From: an uncultured bacterium | GTDB lineage: Bacteria > Bacillota_I > Bacilli_A > RF39 > UBA660 | NCBI GenBank assembly: GCA_905215145.1 | Contig: CAJMOW010000080.1 | Coordinates: 1-6,342, forward strand | Length of the DNA: 6,342 bases | Reading direction: 5' to 3' | Part shown: one piece after another, positions 1 to 6,224 of the stretch | How the letters are laid out: every line of letters begins with the position of its first letter | Position numbering within the stretch: the stretch's first letter is position 1 | Program-made: the position numbers and the translations under genes | Notes under the pieces: model-generated | The model's database searches: none | What the model was told of the DNA's origin: nothing | What the model saw: the letters and a program-made list of their open reading frames with translations, nothing else

Positions 1-3000
1 ATTATTTCAACGATGAACATATTATTGATTTTATATCTTGTGAAGGAGCTTTATTATATTGTCTAAGAGGTCATTTATCATCAGAATGAAATAAGCCGAA
101 TCTAATTTATAAAGACGATATAATTGTTGGTGTAGAATCTAATCCGTATTGAGCTTTTATTATGGGAAATAGTGGTAAAGGTCAAAAAGGCGATATTGGT
201 CCTATCGGACCAAGTGGAACTGATGGTATTACTCCACAATTAAAAATTGAAGACGGTCGTTGACTACTTTCAATGGATAAAGGTCAAACTTGACAAGATA
301 TAGGCCAAGCTACAGGTGATCCTGGGCAAAATGGAACTGATGGAAAGAATGGCTCTGATGGAATTGGAGTAATTCCTGGAGGAACTACTGGTCAAGCATT
401 AGTTAAAAAATCTGATGCAGATTATGATACAGAATGAAAAACTATTTCTGAAGGCGGAGAAATTCCTAATTTTGATGCAGAAGTAGCTAGTGTTTCTTCA
501 ACAACTGAAGCTAATGCTAATGTAGTTTTAGAAGGAGATATATTTAAATTTAGTTTTGGATTACCTAAAGGAGCTGATGGTAAAGATGGAGAGAATGGCA
601 AGGACGGAACAAATGGGACTGATGGTTCTAATGGAGAGGATGGATTAGGTATTAAGTTAATGTATGCAAAGAGTGGAAGTGTCAATACTCCTCCTGTTGT
701 AAATAAAACTAATGCAAATCCTGGTTCTGTATGAAGTACAGTTGTTCCAATTCACACATCCTCTGAAATTATATGGTCAATTACAGCATCTTTTAGAGAT
801 TCTACTCTTGTTGGAGAATGGTCAGATCCTGTTCAAATGACAGGAGAAAAGGGACAGGATGCAGTAATACCAAATTGGAAAACATACGTTTATAAATTAA
901 GTGATAGTAAACCATCAAAACCTACAGGAAATAGTCCTAGTCCGTCTGGATGGGAAGATTATCCTACAACTAGTGGAAACTGGTGGCAATGTATTGGAAC
1001 AGTTAATGGAGAAACAGGACTTGTAACTGAATGGTCAGAAGTAATACCAGTTAATGGTAGAGATGGCCAAGCTCAAGATGGCAAATTTACAGAATTTAGA
1101 TTTGCTGTAAATACAAGTAATTCAAATCCTCCTACATTAAACGCAACAGTAAGAACTCCTTCAGGATGGTCTGTGGTTCCTCCTGAAAAATCTAAAGATG
1201 GATATCTCTGGATGACTACAGCAACTATTAATCCTGATGATACTTTAAATACAAACTGAACTACTCCAGTTGTTATAAGTGGAGAAAATGGAACTAATGG
1301 TACAGATGGAATTCCTGGAACTCCAGGAGAAGATGGGAAAACTACATATTTCCATATTAAATATTCTGCGGTTGCTAATCCAACTTCTTCAAGTCAAATG
1401 ACTGAAACTCCAAGTACATATATTGGAACTTATGTAGATTTTACTCAAGCAGATAGTACAGATCCCTCTGACTATACTTGGGCAAGATTTGAAGGAATTC
1501 AAGGAGAAAAGGGAGAACAAGGAATCCCAGGTACTAACGGAGAAGATGGAAAAACAAGTTATCTACATATTAAATACTCTAATGATGGAGGTGTAACCTT
1601 TACAGGTAACAATGGAGAAGATCCAGGTGCTTGAATTGGAATTTATGTAGATTATAATATAAATGATAGTGATGATCCTTCTGACTATAAATGAACCAAA
1701 ATAAAAGGAGAACCTGGAATTACTGGTGATCCTGGTCCAGCAGGTAAAGATGGAGTTGATGGGTTACCTGGAATTGGTATTGAAGTTCGTTATTGCTTAG
1801 GAACTACAACTATTTATGGAGGAACAAGTACTCCTGGAACAACAAGACAGCCAACAGGTTGGGATTTAGCGGTTCCAACTCCAACTGAAGAGACTCCTTA
1901 TATTTGGTTTATTCAAGCTAGAGTAAATTATACAAGTAACACTGATAAAGTTGGTACAATTGAAGGTAGTTGAAGTACTCCTACTAAATTAAGTGGAACT
2001 AATGGATTAAATGGAGAGAATGGTTCTAAAGGACAAATAATTTATCCTGAAGGTATTTATAATGTTAATACTGTATATCAAGGAACCGCAGATAAAACTC
2101 CTTATGTATATGATTCTAATGATGCTAACTATTATGTTTTAAACATAGTAGGAACTTGGCAAGGAACATTACACAGTAATGAATCTCCTAGCACTGATAC
2201 TAGTAATAGTTGAGTTAAATTAGATGCATTTGAGGCGCTGTATACTAAAATTGGGATTATCGCTAACGGTCTTATTGGATCTGCTGTATTTAATGGAAAC
2301 TATATGTTTAGCCAACAAGGTATTGATGCAAGTGGACAAATATCTACACAATATCAAAACTTTGATCCAGAAATTCCTACAGAAGGTGAGTTTACTCCAA
2401 ATATACTATTTGATTTTAGAACTGGAGCTGGACATATGGCTGCTGGAAAGATTAAGTTTGGTAGTGATGGAAGTGTTGATTTAACTAACATTAAAATTAA
2501 TAATGCTATTATTCAAAACATTAAACAATATAATCTTACTCAGTCATCTGATCCACATATACTAGATTCATTATATTCTGAAATTATATATTCGCCAACG
2601 ATACACGAAGATGTAACTCTTAAAGTAAATGCTTCTGAATATCAATTAAATATTGATGATTCGTATTCGGGAATAATTCATAATAAGTCGGATAAACAAT
2701 TATTTATATATCCATTTGATAATGGAAACGATGATGAATCTATTAAAATTTGTGGTTATTATAATGGTAGATTACTATTCAGTTATGATGAACCAATTCT
2801 TTTTAATGCTTCTCAAATTTTACTTCCAGCTGGAGGAGTATTAGAATTTAAATTTGTTCCATCTTCAATAGTTAATAATTACTATGTTGGAACAATTTGA
2901 GTAGAGAATACATCAGATTTTGAGTTAAAAACATGGAAACAAAATGGAACGCTACGTTCAGATCTTTATTATAAAAGTTATGACGATTATAATAGTGATT

Positions 3001-3335
3001 CATTTTTAGCATGTGGAGAAGTTTATTTTAATTCATCTGGGGTACCATCTTTATCTGGTTTTTCTAGATGTAGAACTGATTTAGTATTAACTGTAAGTCA
3101 ATCTGGAAAATTTTCTGCAAATTTAAATTTAACAAGTATTTATAATAGTAGAACTTTATCAATAAGTACAATAGCTTTTTCACAACCTGTATGAGATGGA
3201 GCTATGCTAAAAATGTTCTATGGTTCAGCAAGCGGCAGGATTAATGGAGCTTTTTTAGATGTAAGAACTGCAGACGGCGAAGTACCAACAACAAGTATTA
3301 GTGTTCCATTTTTAATATTAGGGTCAAAACAATAA
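1..3335 (+). CDS. Collagen-like phage tail fibre/tail protein, 5'-truncated, TGA read as Trp
   Basis: The first complete codon is at base 3, and the frame runs for 1110 residues to TAA at 3333-3335 if TGA encodes Trp. There are 13 in-frame TGA codons, at 87, 150, 261, 291, 435, 732, 1257, 1632, 1692, 1971, 2211, 2898 and 3192, and 14 TGG. Order of parts, with residue number equal to base/3: partial N-terminal attachment-like module (1-53); Gly-X-Y tract; TPQLKIEDG module (77-103); Gly-X-Y; FSFGLPKG module (about 158-191); Gly-X-Y; three related PSGW/WS-type modules (218-426); two tandem DGKTxYxHIKYS modules (446-569); a fourth PTGW-type module (593-664); a conserved block with IGIIANGLIGSAVFNG (678-840); and an unrecognised C-terminal region (840-1110). 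Such modules are known from tail proteins of Bacteroidota phages. It probably forms a trimeric fibre at the tail that binds the host surface. By comparison with the next gene, about 44 N-terminal residues are missing. Fibre versus other distal tail protein is not settled. Confidence 0.85.
3..152 (+). repeat. N-terminal attachment-like module, copy in gene 1
   Basis: Residues 1-50 of the first protein align without gaps to residues 45-94 of the second, with 27 of 50 identical by hand count. Shared anchors are YFNDE at the start, EGALL, C-x-R-x-H and W-A-F at the end. The pattern of a GxW strand, Y...D, an xGAxLxC strand and a final W resembles the short carbohydrate-binding-like (CBM5/12-type) modules often placed at the base of phage fibres; that assignment is inference. 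The alignment also fixes the reading frame at the truncated end of the gene and its TGA codons at 87 and 150. Confidence 0.8.
180..227 (+). repeat. Collagen-like Gly-X-Y tract 1 of gene 1
   Basis: Residues 60-75 read GQK GDI GPI GPS GTD G in strict triplets. Such tracts in phage fibres form a trimeric triple-helical shaft, and this one joins the N-terminal module to the TPQLKIEDG module. Confidence 0.85.
315..368 (+). repeat. Collagen-like Gly-X-Y tract 2 of gene 1
   Basis: Six triplets occur at residues 105-122, GDP GQN GTD GKN GSD GIG. They are rich in Asn, Asp and Thr rather than Pro. The tract follows the TPQLKIEDG module and precedes the sequence GTTGQALVKKSDADYDTEW, a common phage fibre linker whose final Trp is TGA at 435. 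Confidence 0.85.
570..650 (+). repeat. Collagen-like Gly-X-Y tract 3 of gene 1 (longest)
   Basis: Nine uninterrupted triplets occur at residues 190-216, starting right after the FSFGLPK sequence and running to GED GLG. Asp, Asn, Lys and Glu fill the X and Y places. The reverse strand of this stretch reads as a Pro/Ser-rich open frame, which is only a shadow of the repeat. Confidence 0.88.
654..1280 (+). other. Three related PSGW...WS-type modules of gene 1
   Basis: Residues 218-426 hold three diverged copies of one module of about 65-70 residues, at roughly 654-838, 858-1060 and 1083-1280. Each begins with a strand such as IKLMYAK, KTYVYKL or FTEFRFA and passes through Pro/Asn/Thr-rich sequence. 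Copies 2 and 3 then have P-S-G-W. All three show a Trp-containing strand (IIWSIT, WWQCIG, YLWMTT) and close with W-S/T-x-P/V before a Gly-rich link (GEWSDPVQMTGEKG, TEWSEVIPVNG, NWTTPVVISGENG). A fourth relative lies at 1779-1994. The fold is probably beta-rich, as in many fibre shafts; the binding role is unknown. Every Trp from 774 to 1211 is TGG. Confidence 0.65.
1281..1337 (+). repeat. Collagen-like Gly-X-Y tract 4 of gene 1
   Basis: Residues 427-445 read six triplets plus a Gly, GEN GTN GTD GIP GTP GED G. The tract lies just after the in-frame TGA at 1257, so it is translated in the same frame only if that TGA is read through as Trp. Confidence 0.85.
1338..1496 (+). repeat. HIKYS module, tandem copy 1
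   Basis: A 53-residue module (residues 446-498) starts KTTYFHIKYS and ends DPSDYTWARFEG. It aligns without gaps to the second copy at 1551-1709 with 25 of 53 identities by hand count. The central YIGTYVDF and ADSTDPSDYTW pattern is known from tail proteins of many phages, including those of Firmicutes. The Trp near its end is TGG at 1479. Confidence 0.82.
1494..1550 (+). repeat. Collagen-like Gly-X-Y tract 5 of gene 1
   Basis: Residues 498-516 read GIQ GEK GEQ GIP GTN GED G. They link the two HIKYS modules and mirror the tract before the first copy, so module plus tract repeats as a unit of about 71 residues. Confidence 0.85.
1551..1709 (+). repeat. HIKYS module, tandem copy 2
   Basis: This second 53-residue copy (residues 517-569) starts KTSYLHIKYS and ends DPSDYKWTKIKG. 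It contains two in-frame TGA codons, at 1632 and 1692. The second aligns with the TGG of copy 1 (Y-x-W before the final strand), and the first aligns with a Tyr. This is direct internal evidence that TGA encodes Trp. Read with the standard code, the module would be cut at 1634. Confidence 0.82.
1707..1778 (+). repeat. Collagen-like Gly-X-Y tract 6 of gene 1
   Basis: Eight triplets occur at residues 569-592, GEP GIT GDP GPA GKD GVD GLP GIG, the most Pro-rich tract of this gene. It precedes the fourth PTGW-type module. Confidence 0.85.
1779..1994 (+). other. Fourth PTGW...WS-type module of gene 1
   Basis: Residues 593-664 begin IEVRYCLGTTT, then show QPTGWDLAVP, YIWFIQARV and GSWSTPTKLSG. The order of the motifs matches the three modules at 654-1280, which are separated from it by the HIKYS pair. 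The last Trp (1971) is TGA where copies 1 and 2 use TGG. Confidence 0.65.
1995..2033 (+). repeat. Collagen-like Gly-X-Y tract 7 of gene 1
   Basis: A short tract of four triplets plus Gly, GTN GLN GEN GSK G (residues 665-677). It joins the repeated modules to the conserved distal block. Confidence 0.8.
2034..2520 (+). other. Conserved distal block of gene 1 (IGIIANGLIGSAVFNG)
   Basis: Residues 678-840 contain IIYPEGIYNVNTVYQ, TPYVYDSNDANYYVLN, SWVKLDAFEALYTKIGIIAN, GLIGSAVFNGNYMFSQQGID, and FDFRTGAGHMAAGKIKFGSDG followed by IKINNAII. From memory, this order of motifs recurs in the C-terminal half of large tail proteins of Bacteroidota phages and prophages. The late part (AAGKIKFGSDGSVDLTN) resembles the beta-helical, layered segments that precede fibre tips. 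The Trp at 2211 is TGA. Confidence 0.65.
2521..3332 (+). other. C-terminal region of gene 1, probable receptor-binding tip
   Basis: About 270 residues (840-1110) without collagen tracts or internal repeats. Visible pieces are SGIIHNKSDKQLFIYPF, QILLPAGGVLEFKFVP, GTIWVENTSDFEL and GFSRCRTDLVLTVSQSGKFS, ending in VPFLILGSKQ. The LPAGGVLEFKF type of strand and the SRCRTDLVLTV stretch seem familiar from C-termini of gut phage fibres, but I cannot name a family. Only three Trp occur (TGA at 2898 and 3192, one TGG). The position at the end of a fibre suggests host-receptor contact; this is inference. Confidence 0.5.
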
Positions 3336-3338
3336 ACT

Positions 3339-5096
3339 ATGAAGAAAAATAATATATTACCTACTATAGATCTACAAAATTCAAGAGAGTATTCTGGAGC
3401 TTATAATTCAAGAGATTTCTATAAGGGAACTTCCTTTAAGATGGCGGGAGAATGAATAACAAATACTCACTATTTTAATGACGAATATATTGTAGATTTT
3501 GTATCATTTGAAGGAGCTTTATTGTCTTGCATTAGAAGTCATACATCATCTTCGTTAAATATGCCTGAATTAGTTCGAGAAAACGATAAAATCATTGGTA
3601 TTAAACCAAATCTTTTCTGAGCTTTTGTAATGGCGGGAGTTGAAGGACCTACAGGAAAAGTATGAGTTCCAGAGATTAATAACGGAATACTTTCTTGAAA
3701 AGAAAGTAATACTCCTCCAAGTTCAACCTCAATAAGTGATCTTAAAGGCCCCGCTGGAGATACTCCTATTATCGGCATTAAAAAGGATACATCTAATAAT
3801 CATTATTATTGAACAGTATCTATTAATGAAAAAACTGAATGAATATTTGACGATAGTGGACAAAGAGTTTTAGCTGAAGGTTTAACAGGAGCTACTGGAG
3901 CACCTGGCATTCCTGGAGAAGACGGTGAAGATGGTATAACGCCTCAATTGAAAATTGAAGACGGATATTGGTTTGTTTCTTATGATAAGAATGATCCACC
4001 AAAATCATGAATTAAATTAGGACAAGCCAAAGGTGACAAGGGCGACAAGGGAAATACTGGAGCTACTGGAGCACAAGGACCTCAGGGACCTAAAGGAGAT
4101 TCTGGAAGAACACCTGCACTTGTTAGAAAATTTGGAGATCCTGATAATTTAACAGATGATAGAATTCTATGGGGATATTTAGGAGATCCTACTAGTGAAT
4201 GGGTTACACTATGCTATTTAGAAGAATTAAGAGGAGATAGTATTAAATCAGTTAATATTAGTGATGCAGAAGGTCATTTGGAATTAACTATGGAATCAAG
4301 TAAAGTGATTACTTCTACTGGTTCTGTTCTTCCTAGATTTAATGCAGGAACTATTGAAACTGTTGAGTGAGATCAAAATCCGTCATTAGTAATTGATAAA
4401 ACTAATGCTCCTAGAGAATGAGCTTTAAATGTAAAAGTTCCTAAAGGAAAACCTGCTACAGTAACTGTAGTTTCTGAAGTAGAAAAATTAGCACCAGATG
4501 CACAACCTTATGTAACTGATTTAAATCCAGATATTAGTGATGCAAATCTTAAATTTGGAATTCCTCAGGGAGAAAAAGGAGATCCTGGTGATGAAAATAT
4601 AGCAATCGGATGTCAATCTGATTTTCCAAATAACGAACCAGAGCACGATAAGATTTGATATGATCCTTGTGATGAATCCATGGATGAATATTCAGTTCAA
4701 GACTTTTTATACAATTCTTATATTGCTGTTGGTGGTACTCTTACACAAGAACAATTTGAAACTGCTTGAAAATCTTTTCCCAATACATCGGGATTTGAAA
4801 TAAGATTCGCAAATAGTTTTGAAGAGTTAGGAGATCCAACTGTTGATAAGTTAGGAAAATTATATATGATTCCTGCAACATCGACAGTACTTCACGACTT
4901 ATTTGAAGAATATATTGTTGTTCATTCTCCAAGTACTACAGAAGATGTATATATGTGGGAAAAATGAGGAAGTGGACAAATAACCGTAGATTTAAAGGAT
5001 TATTATACTAAGAGTGAAATGGATCAACAGATACAAAAATTAGAAGATAAAATTGAAGAGGTTTCCTCTACAATTTGAAATGATGTTAACAATTAA
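3339..5096 (+). CDS. Second collagen-like tail fibre protein, complete, TGA read as Trp
   Basis: A 585-residue protein begins at ATG 3339, three bases after the previous stop, and ends at TAA 5094-5096. It has 13 in-frame TGA (3453, 3618, 3663, 3696, 3810, 3840, 4008, 4368, 4419, 4656, 4767, 4965, 5076) and 4 TGG. Parts in order: N-terminal carbohydrate-binding-like module (about 22-98) homologous to the start of the preceding protein; WVPEI..GILSW module (109-140); IIGIKKD..YYWTV module (143-181); Gly-X-Y; TPQLKIEDGYW module (201-232); Gly-X-Y; an ILWGYLGD..EWVTLCYLEEL module (257-302); two beta-type modules that end in VPKG and in GIPQG, the latter starting a third short Gly-X-Y run; an IWYDPCDESM..FANSFEELG..KLYMIP module (about 428-545); and a YYTKSEMD coiled coil (555-583). 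The start is supported by the tight gap and by homology downstream of it. It is probably a shorter fibre or fibre adaptor using the same attachment site as its neighbour; the role is inferred from architecture. Confidence 0.87.
3471..3620 (+). repeat. N-terminal attachment-like module, copy in gene 2
   Basis: This is the partner of the module at 3-152. The nucleotide sequences are also recognisably related, for example gaaggagctttatt in both copies. The aligned terminal Trp is TGA in both (150 and 3618). Here the module has its upstream part too, from about residue 22 with YKG..KMAGEW, which shows what the window edge removes from gene 1. Two proteins sharing a base but differing in shaft and tip suggests duplication followed by divergence, or recombination of fibre parts. 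Confidence 0.8.
3765..4031 (+). other. DUF4988-like modules of gene 2
   Basis: Residues 143-181 (IIGIKKD..NHYYWTVSIN, TEWIFDDSGQRVLAEG) and 201-231 (TPQLKIEDGYWFVSYDK, SWIKLGQAKG) flank a collagen tract. The two patterns, 'KD..yYWTv...eWl.d.sG..V' and 'TPqlKIEDGyWyVSyD....W..LG.A.G', resemble modules at the N-terminus of Bacteroidota cell-surface proteins annotated DUF4988. Gene 1 carries the second pattern at 231-314. The family assignment is from memory. Confidence 0.55.
3879..3935 (+). repeat. Collagen-like Gly-X-Y tract 1 of gene 2
   Basis: Residues 181-199 read GLT GAT GAP GIP GED GED G. It links the YYWTV module to the TPQLKIEDGYW module, the same order of tract and module as at 180-314 in gene 1. 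Confidence 0.85.
4032..4106 (+). repeat. Collagen-like Gly-X-Y tract 2 of gene 2
   Basis: Residues 232-256 hold eight triplets plus Gly, with GDK GDK GNT GAT GAQ GPQ GPK GDS G. The GDK and GPK/GPQ triplets are closer to typical bacterial collagen sequence than the Asn-rich tracts of gene 1. Confidence 0.88.
4557..4589 (+). repeat. Collagen-like Gly-X-Y tract 3 of gene 2 (short)
   Basis: Residues 407-417 read GIP QGEKGDPG, a brief tract following the FGIPQG end of a beta-type module. The same 'FGxPxG then Gly-X-Y' junction occurs in gene 1 at about 552-572. Confidence 0.7.
5001..5087 (+). other. YYTKSEMD motif and C-terminal coiled coil of gene 2
   Basis: Residues 555-583 read YYTKSEMDQQIQKLEDKIEE followed by VSSTIWNDV. 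YYTK-(S/T)-(E/Q)-x-D is a common phage fibre motif placed just before coiled coils. Hydrophobic residues at 565, 568, 572, 575 and 579 (I, L, I, V, I) follow a heptad spacing. A C-terminal coiled coil would hold the fibre as a trimer. The last Trp is TGA at 5076. Confidence 0.75.
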
Positions 5097-5106
5097 TTTT
5101 TAAAAC
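5097..5106 (+). promoter_or_regulatory. Translation start region of gene 3 without Shine-Dalgarno
   Basis: The ten bases between the gene 2 stop and ATG 5107 are ttttt aaaac, with no purine-rich AGGAGG-like site; the bases before, gttaacaattaa, have none either. The starts at 3339 and 6225 are alike: AT-rich, with at most a distant AGGG at 3319-3323 that is too far to be a good site. AT-rich upstream sequence without Shine-Dalgarno is the known habit of Bacteroidota and their phages. Confidence 0.6.
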
Positions 5107-6222
5107 ATGGCTAATAGTGTTGTAAAATTTTATAGAGGTCTGGCGGTTTCATATAATTCTACTACGCATGCTGATGGTATTTATTTTGCCACAGATACTA
5201 AGAAAATTATTATGAATGGCACTGAATATGGTGGTGATTCTAATAAGAAAGTATCAGATGTAGCATTAAATGCCAATGCTAATGGAATTGTAATTACATA
5301 TACAGATTCCACCTCTACAACTTTGTTACTAGGTAAAGCTACGATTACTGCAGATGGTCTTATGTCTAAAGAGGATAAAACTAAACTTGATAGTTTAGAT
5401 CCTTCAGCAAGTGGTCCTTATGAGTCTTCATTAGATCCTACAGTAGCAGCTGTAGAGAAACTTGGAGGTATTGATGCTGGTACAACTGTAGCACAGCTTA
5501 CAGGTAAGAGTTATGATGAGATCTTTGATACTCTTATCTTCCCAACAGTTAATCCTACATTTGTAGCTCCAACTGCAACTATTTCTTTAAAGGGCTATTC
5601 AAATACTCAGGAAGTAGGAGCAAATGCTCCAACCGCTGCAAATTTTAATACTGGATTTAATCAAGGCCAGATTTTAGTCGCAGGAAAAGAGCAGGCAAAA
5701 CTCGCAGGAGCTTTAGATCCAGAGAATTCGTATATTTTATATGGCTCATCTCAAGAACTTCCCGCAAAGGTAGTTAAAGGCTCAATGTCATATAAGTATC
5801 ACGCTGCTCATGCACAAGGTCCTCAACCTAAAGATTCTAAAGGTAACGACTATGGTACTCCTTTAGCTGCAGGATCAGTAGATTCAAGTGCAGTTACAGT
5901 AACAGGATATATTCCTGCTTATTCAGGTTTAGTTTCTACAGCTTCAATTACAGAAGATGTAATTAAAGGATTAACTAAAACTATTTCTGCAAAGAAAACT
6001 ATTAAAGTTTCTGGTCCTATTTCTGAACAATACATCTGTTTTGCAGCTCCAGCAGGATGGACAGTTTCAAATATTAAAGACAGTAACAACTTTGATGTAA
6101 CTAGTTCATATGCAACTAGTACAGTTTCGGTTACTGGTTTAGATGGTCAAGCTGTTAATTACACAGTATATTTATCTGCTAAGATGACACAACCTAGTAC
6201 TTACTATGTAAACTTTAACTAA
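5107..6222 (+). CDS. Phage structural (tail/fibre-associated) protein
   Basis: A 371-residue protein begins at ATG 5107, 10 bases after the previous stop, and ends in TAA. Residues 1-45 carry KFYRGLAVSYN...DGIYFATDTKKIIMNGTEYG, the Y/F-A-T-D...I-x-x-N-G pattern common at the N-terminus of phage fibre and decoration proteins. Residues about 80-95 hold GLMSKEDKTKLDSL, a recurring motif of phage tail proteins. The rest (LGGIDAGTTVAQLTGKSYDE, LIFPTVNPTFVAPTATISLK, GPQPKDSKGNDYGTPLAAGS) matches, from memory, a structural protein family of Bacteroidota phages, and it ends in a beta-rich region. There is no signal peptide, membrane segment or Cys-rich motif. Unlike its two neighbours it has no in-frame TGA; its only Trp is TGG at 6058-6060. 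It therefore reads identically under the standard code and table 4. Its exact place in the virion is unknown. The two-base gap to the next gene suggests co-transcription and perhaps coupled translation. Confidence 0.85.
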   Translation: MANSVVKFYRGLAVSYNSTTHADGIYFATDTKKIIMNGTEYGGDSNKKVSDVALNANANGIVITYTDSTSTTLLLGKATITADGLMSKEDKTKLDSLDPSASGPYESSLDPTVAAVEKLGGIDAGTTVAQLTGKSYDEIFDTLIFPTVNPTFVAPTATISLKGYSNTQEVGANAPTAANFNTGFNQGQILVAGKEQAKLAGALDPENSYILYGSSQELPAKVVKGSMSYKYHAAHAQGPQPKDSKGNDYGTPLAAGSVDSSAVTVTGYIPAYSGLVSTASITEDVIKGLTKTISAKKTIKVSGPISEQYICFAAPAGWTVSNIKDSNNFDVTSSYATSTVSVTGLDGQAVNYTVYLSAKMTQPSTYYVNFN

Positions 6223-6224
6223 TT

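Noticed and set aside
422..685. Minus-strand Pro/Ser-rich open frame
   Set aside because: It is the reverse complement of a coding collagen tract; Gly-Asp/Asn codons read backwards give Pro/Ser. It has no start context and no gene neighbours on that strand.
2224..2484. Plus-strand Leu/Ile-rich open frame overlapping gene 1
   Set aside because: It is out of frame with the conserved block containing IGIIANGLIGSAVFNG, and the AT-rich codons read one base off give Leu/Ile by composition.
2521..3332. Diversity-generating retroelement variable region at the gene 1 C-terminus
   Set aside because: No second template repeat, reverse transcriptase or C-type lectin-like variable segment is visible in the window.
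3539..3778. Minus-strand open frame, and a similar one at 4741-4932
   Set aside because: Both lie wholly inside gene 2, whose frame is supported by homology and conserved modules. Neither resembles a known protein.
5057..5069. Small hairpin AGAGG-TTT-CCTCT near the end of gene 2
   Set aside because: It is a five-base stem inside the coding coiled coil, lacks a U-tract, and is followed by closely packed genes, so it is not a convincing terminator.
87..5078. TGA read as Gly (as in Gracilibacteria-type code) or as Cys/selenocysteine
   Set aside because: Homologous positions hold TGG, contexts such as DTE-x-KTIS and GE-x-S/I are Trp sites in phage fibres, and TGA never fills the Gly place of a collagen triplet. 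There are far too many TGA codons for selenocysteine.
3..5096. Genes 1 and 2 as pseudogenes or as sets of small genes (for example 837-1259, 1398-1634, 2304-2900)
   Set aside because: The pieces are in one frame, are separated only by TGA, and join into continuous modules. The only interrupting codon is TGA, never TAA or TAG, and there are no frameshifts. Decay would not spare the other stops.
5060..5106. Bacteroides-type promoter upstream of gene 3 (tacaatttg near 5069-5077)
   Set aside because: The spacing does not fit TAnnTTTG, no TTTG element lies at the right distance upstream, and the site is inside gene 2.
6100..6120. Two ACTAGT copies that could pair, at 6100-6105 and 6115-6120
   Set aside because: Both are within gene 3 and encode similar Thr-Ser residues in a Ser/Thr-rich stretch; a chance result of codon use is sufficient.
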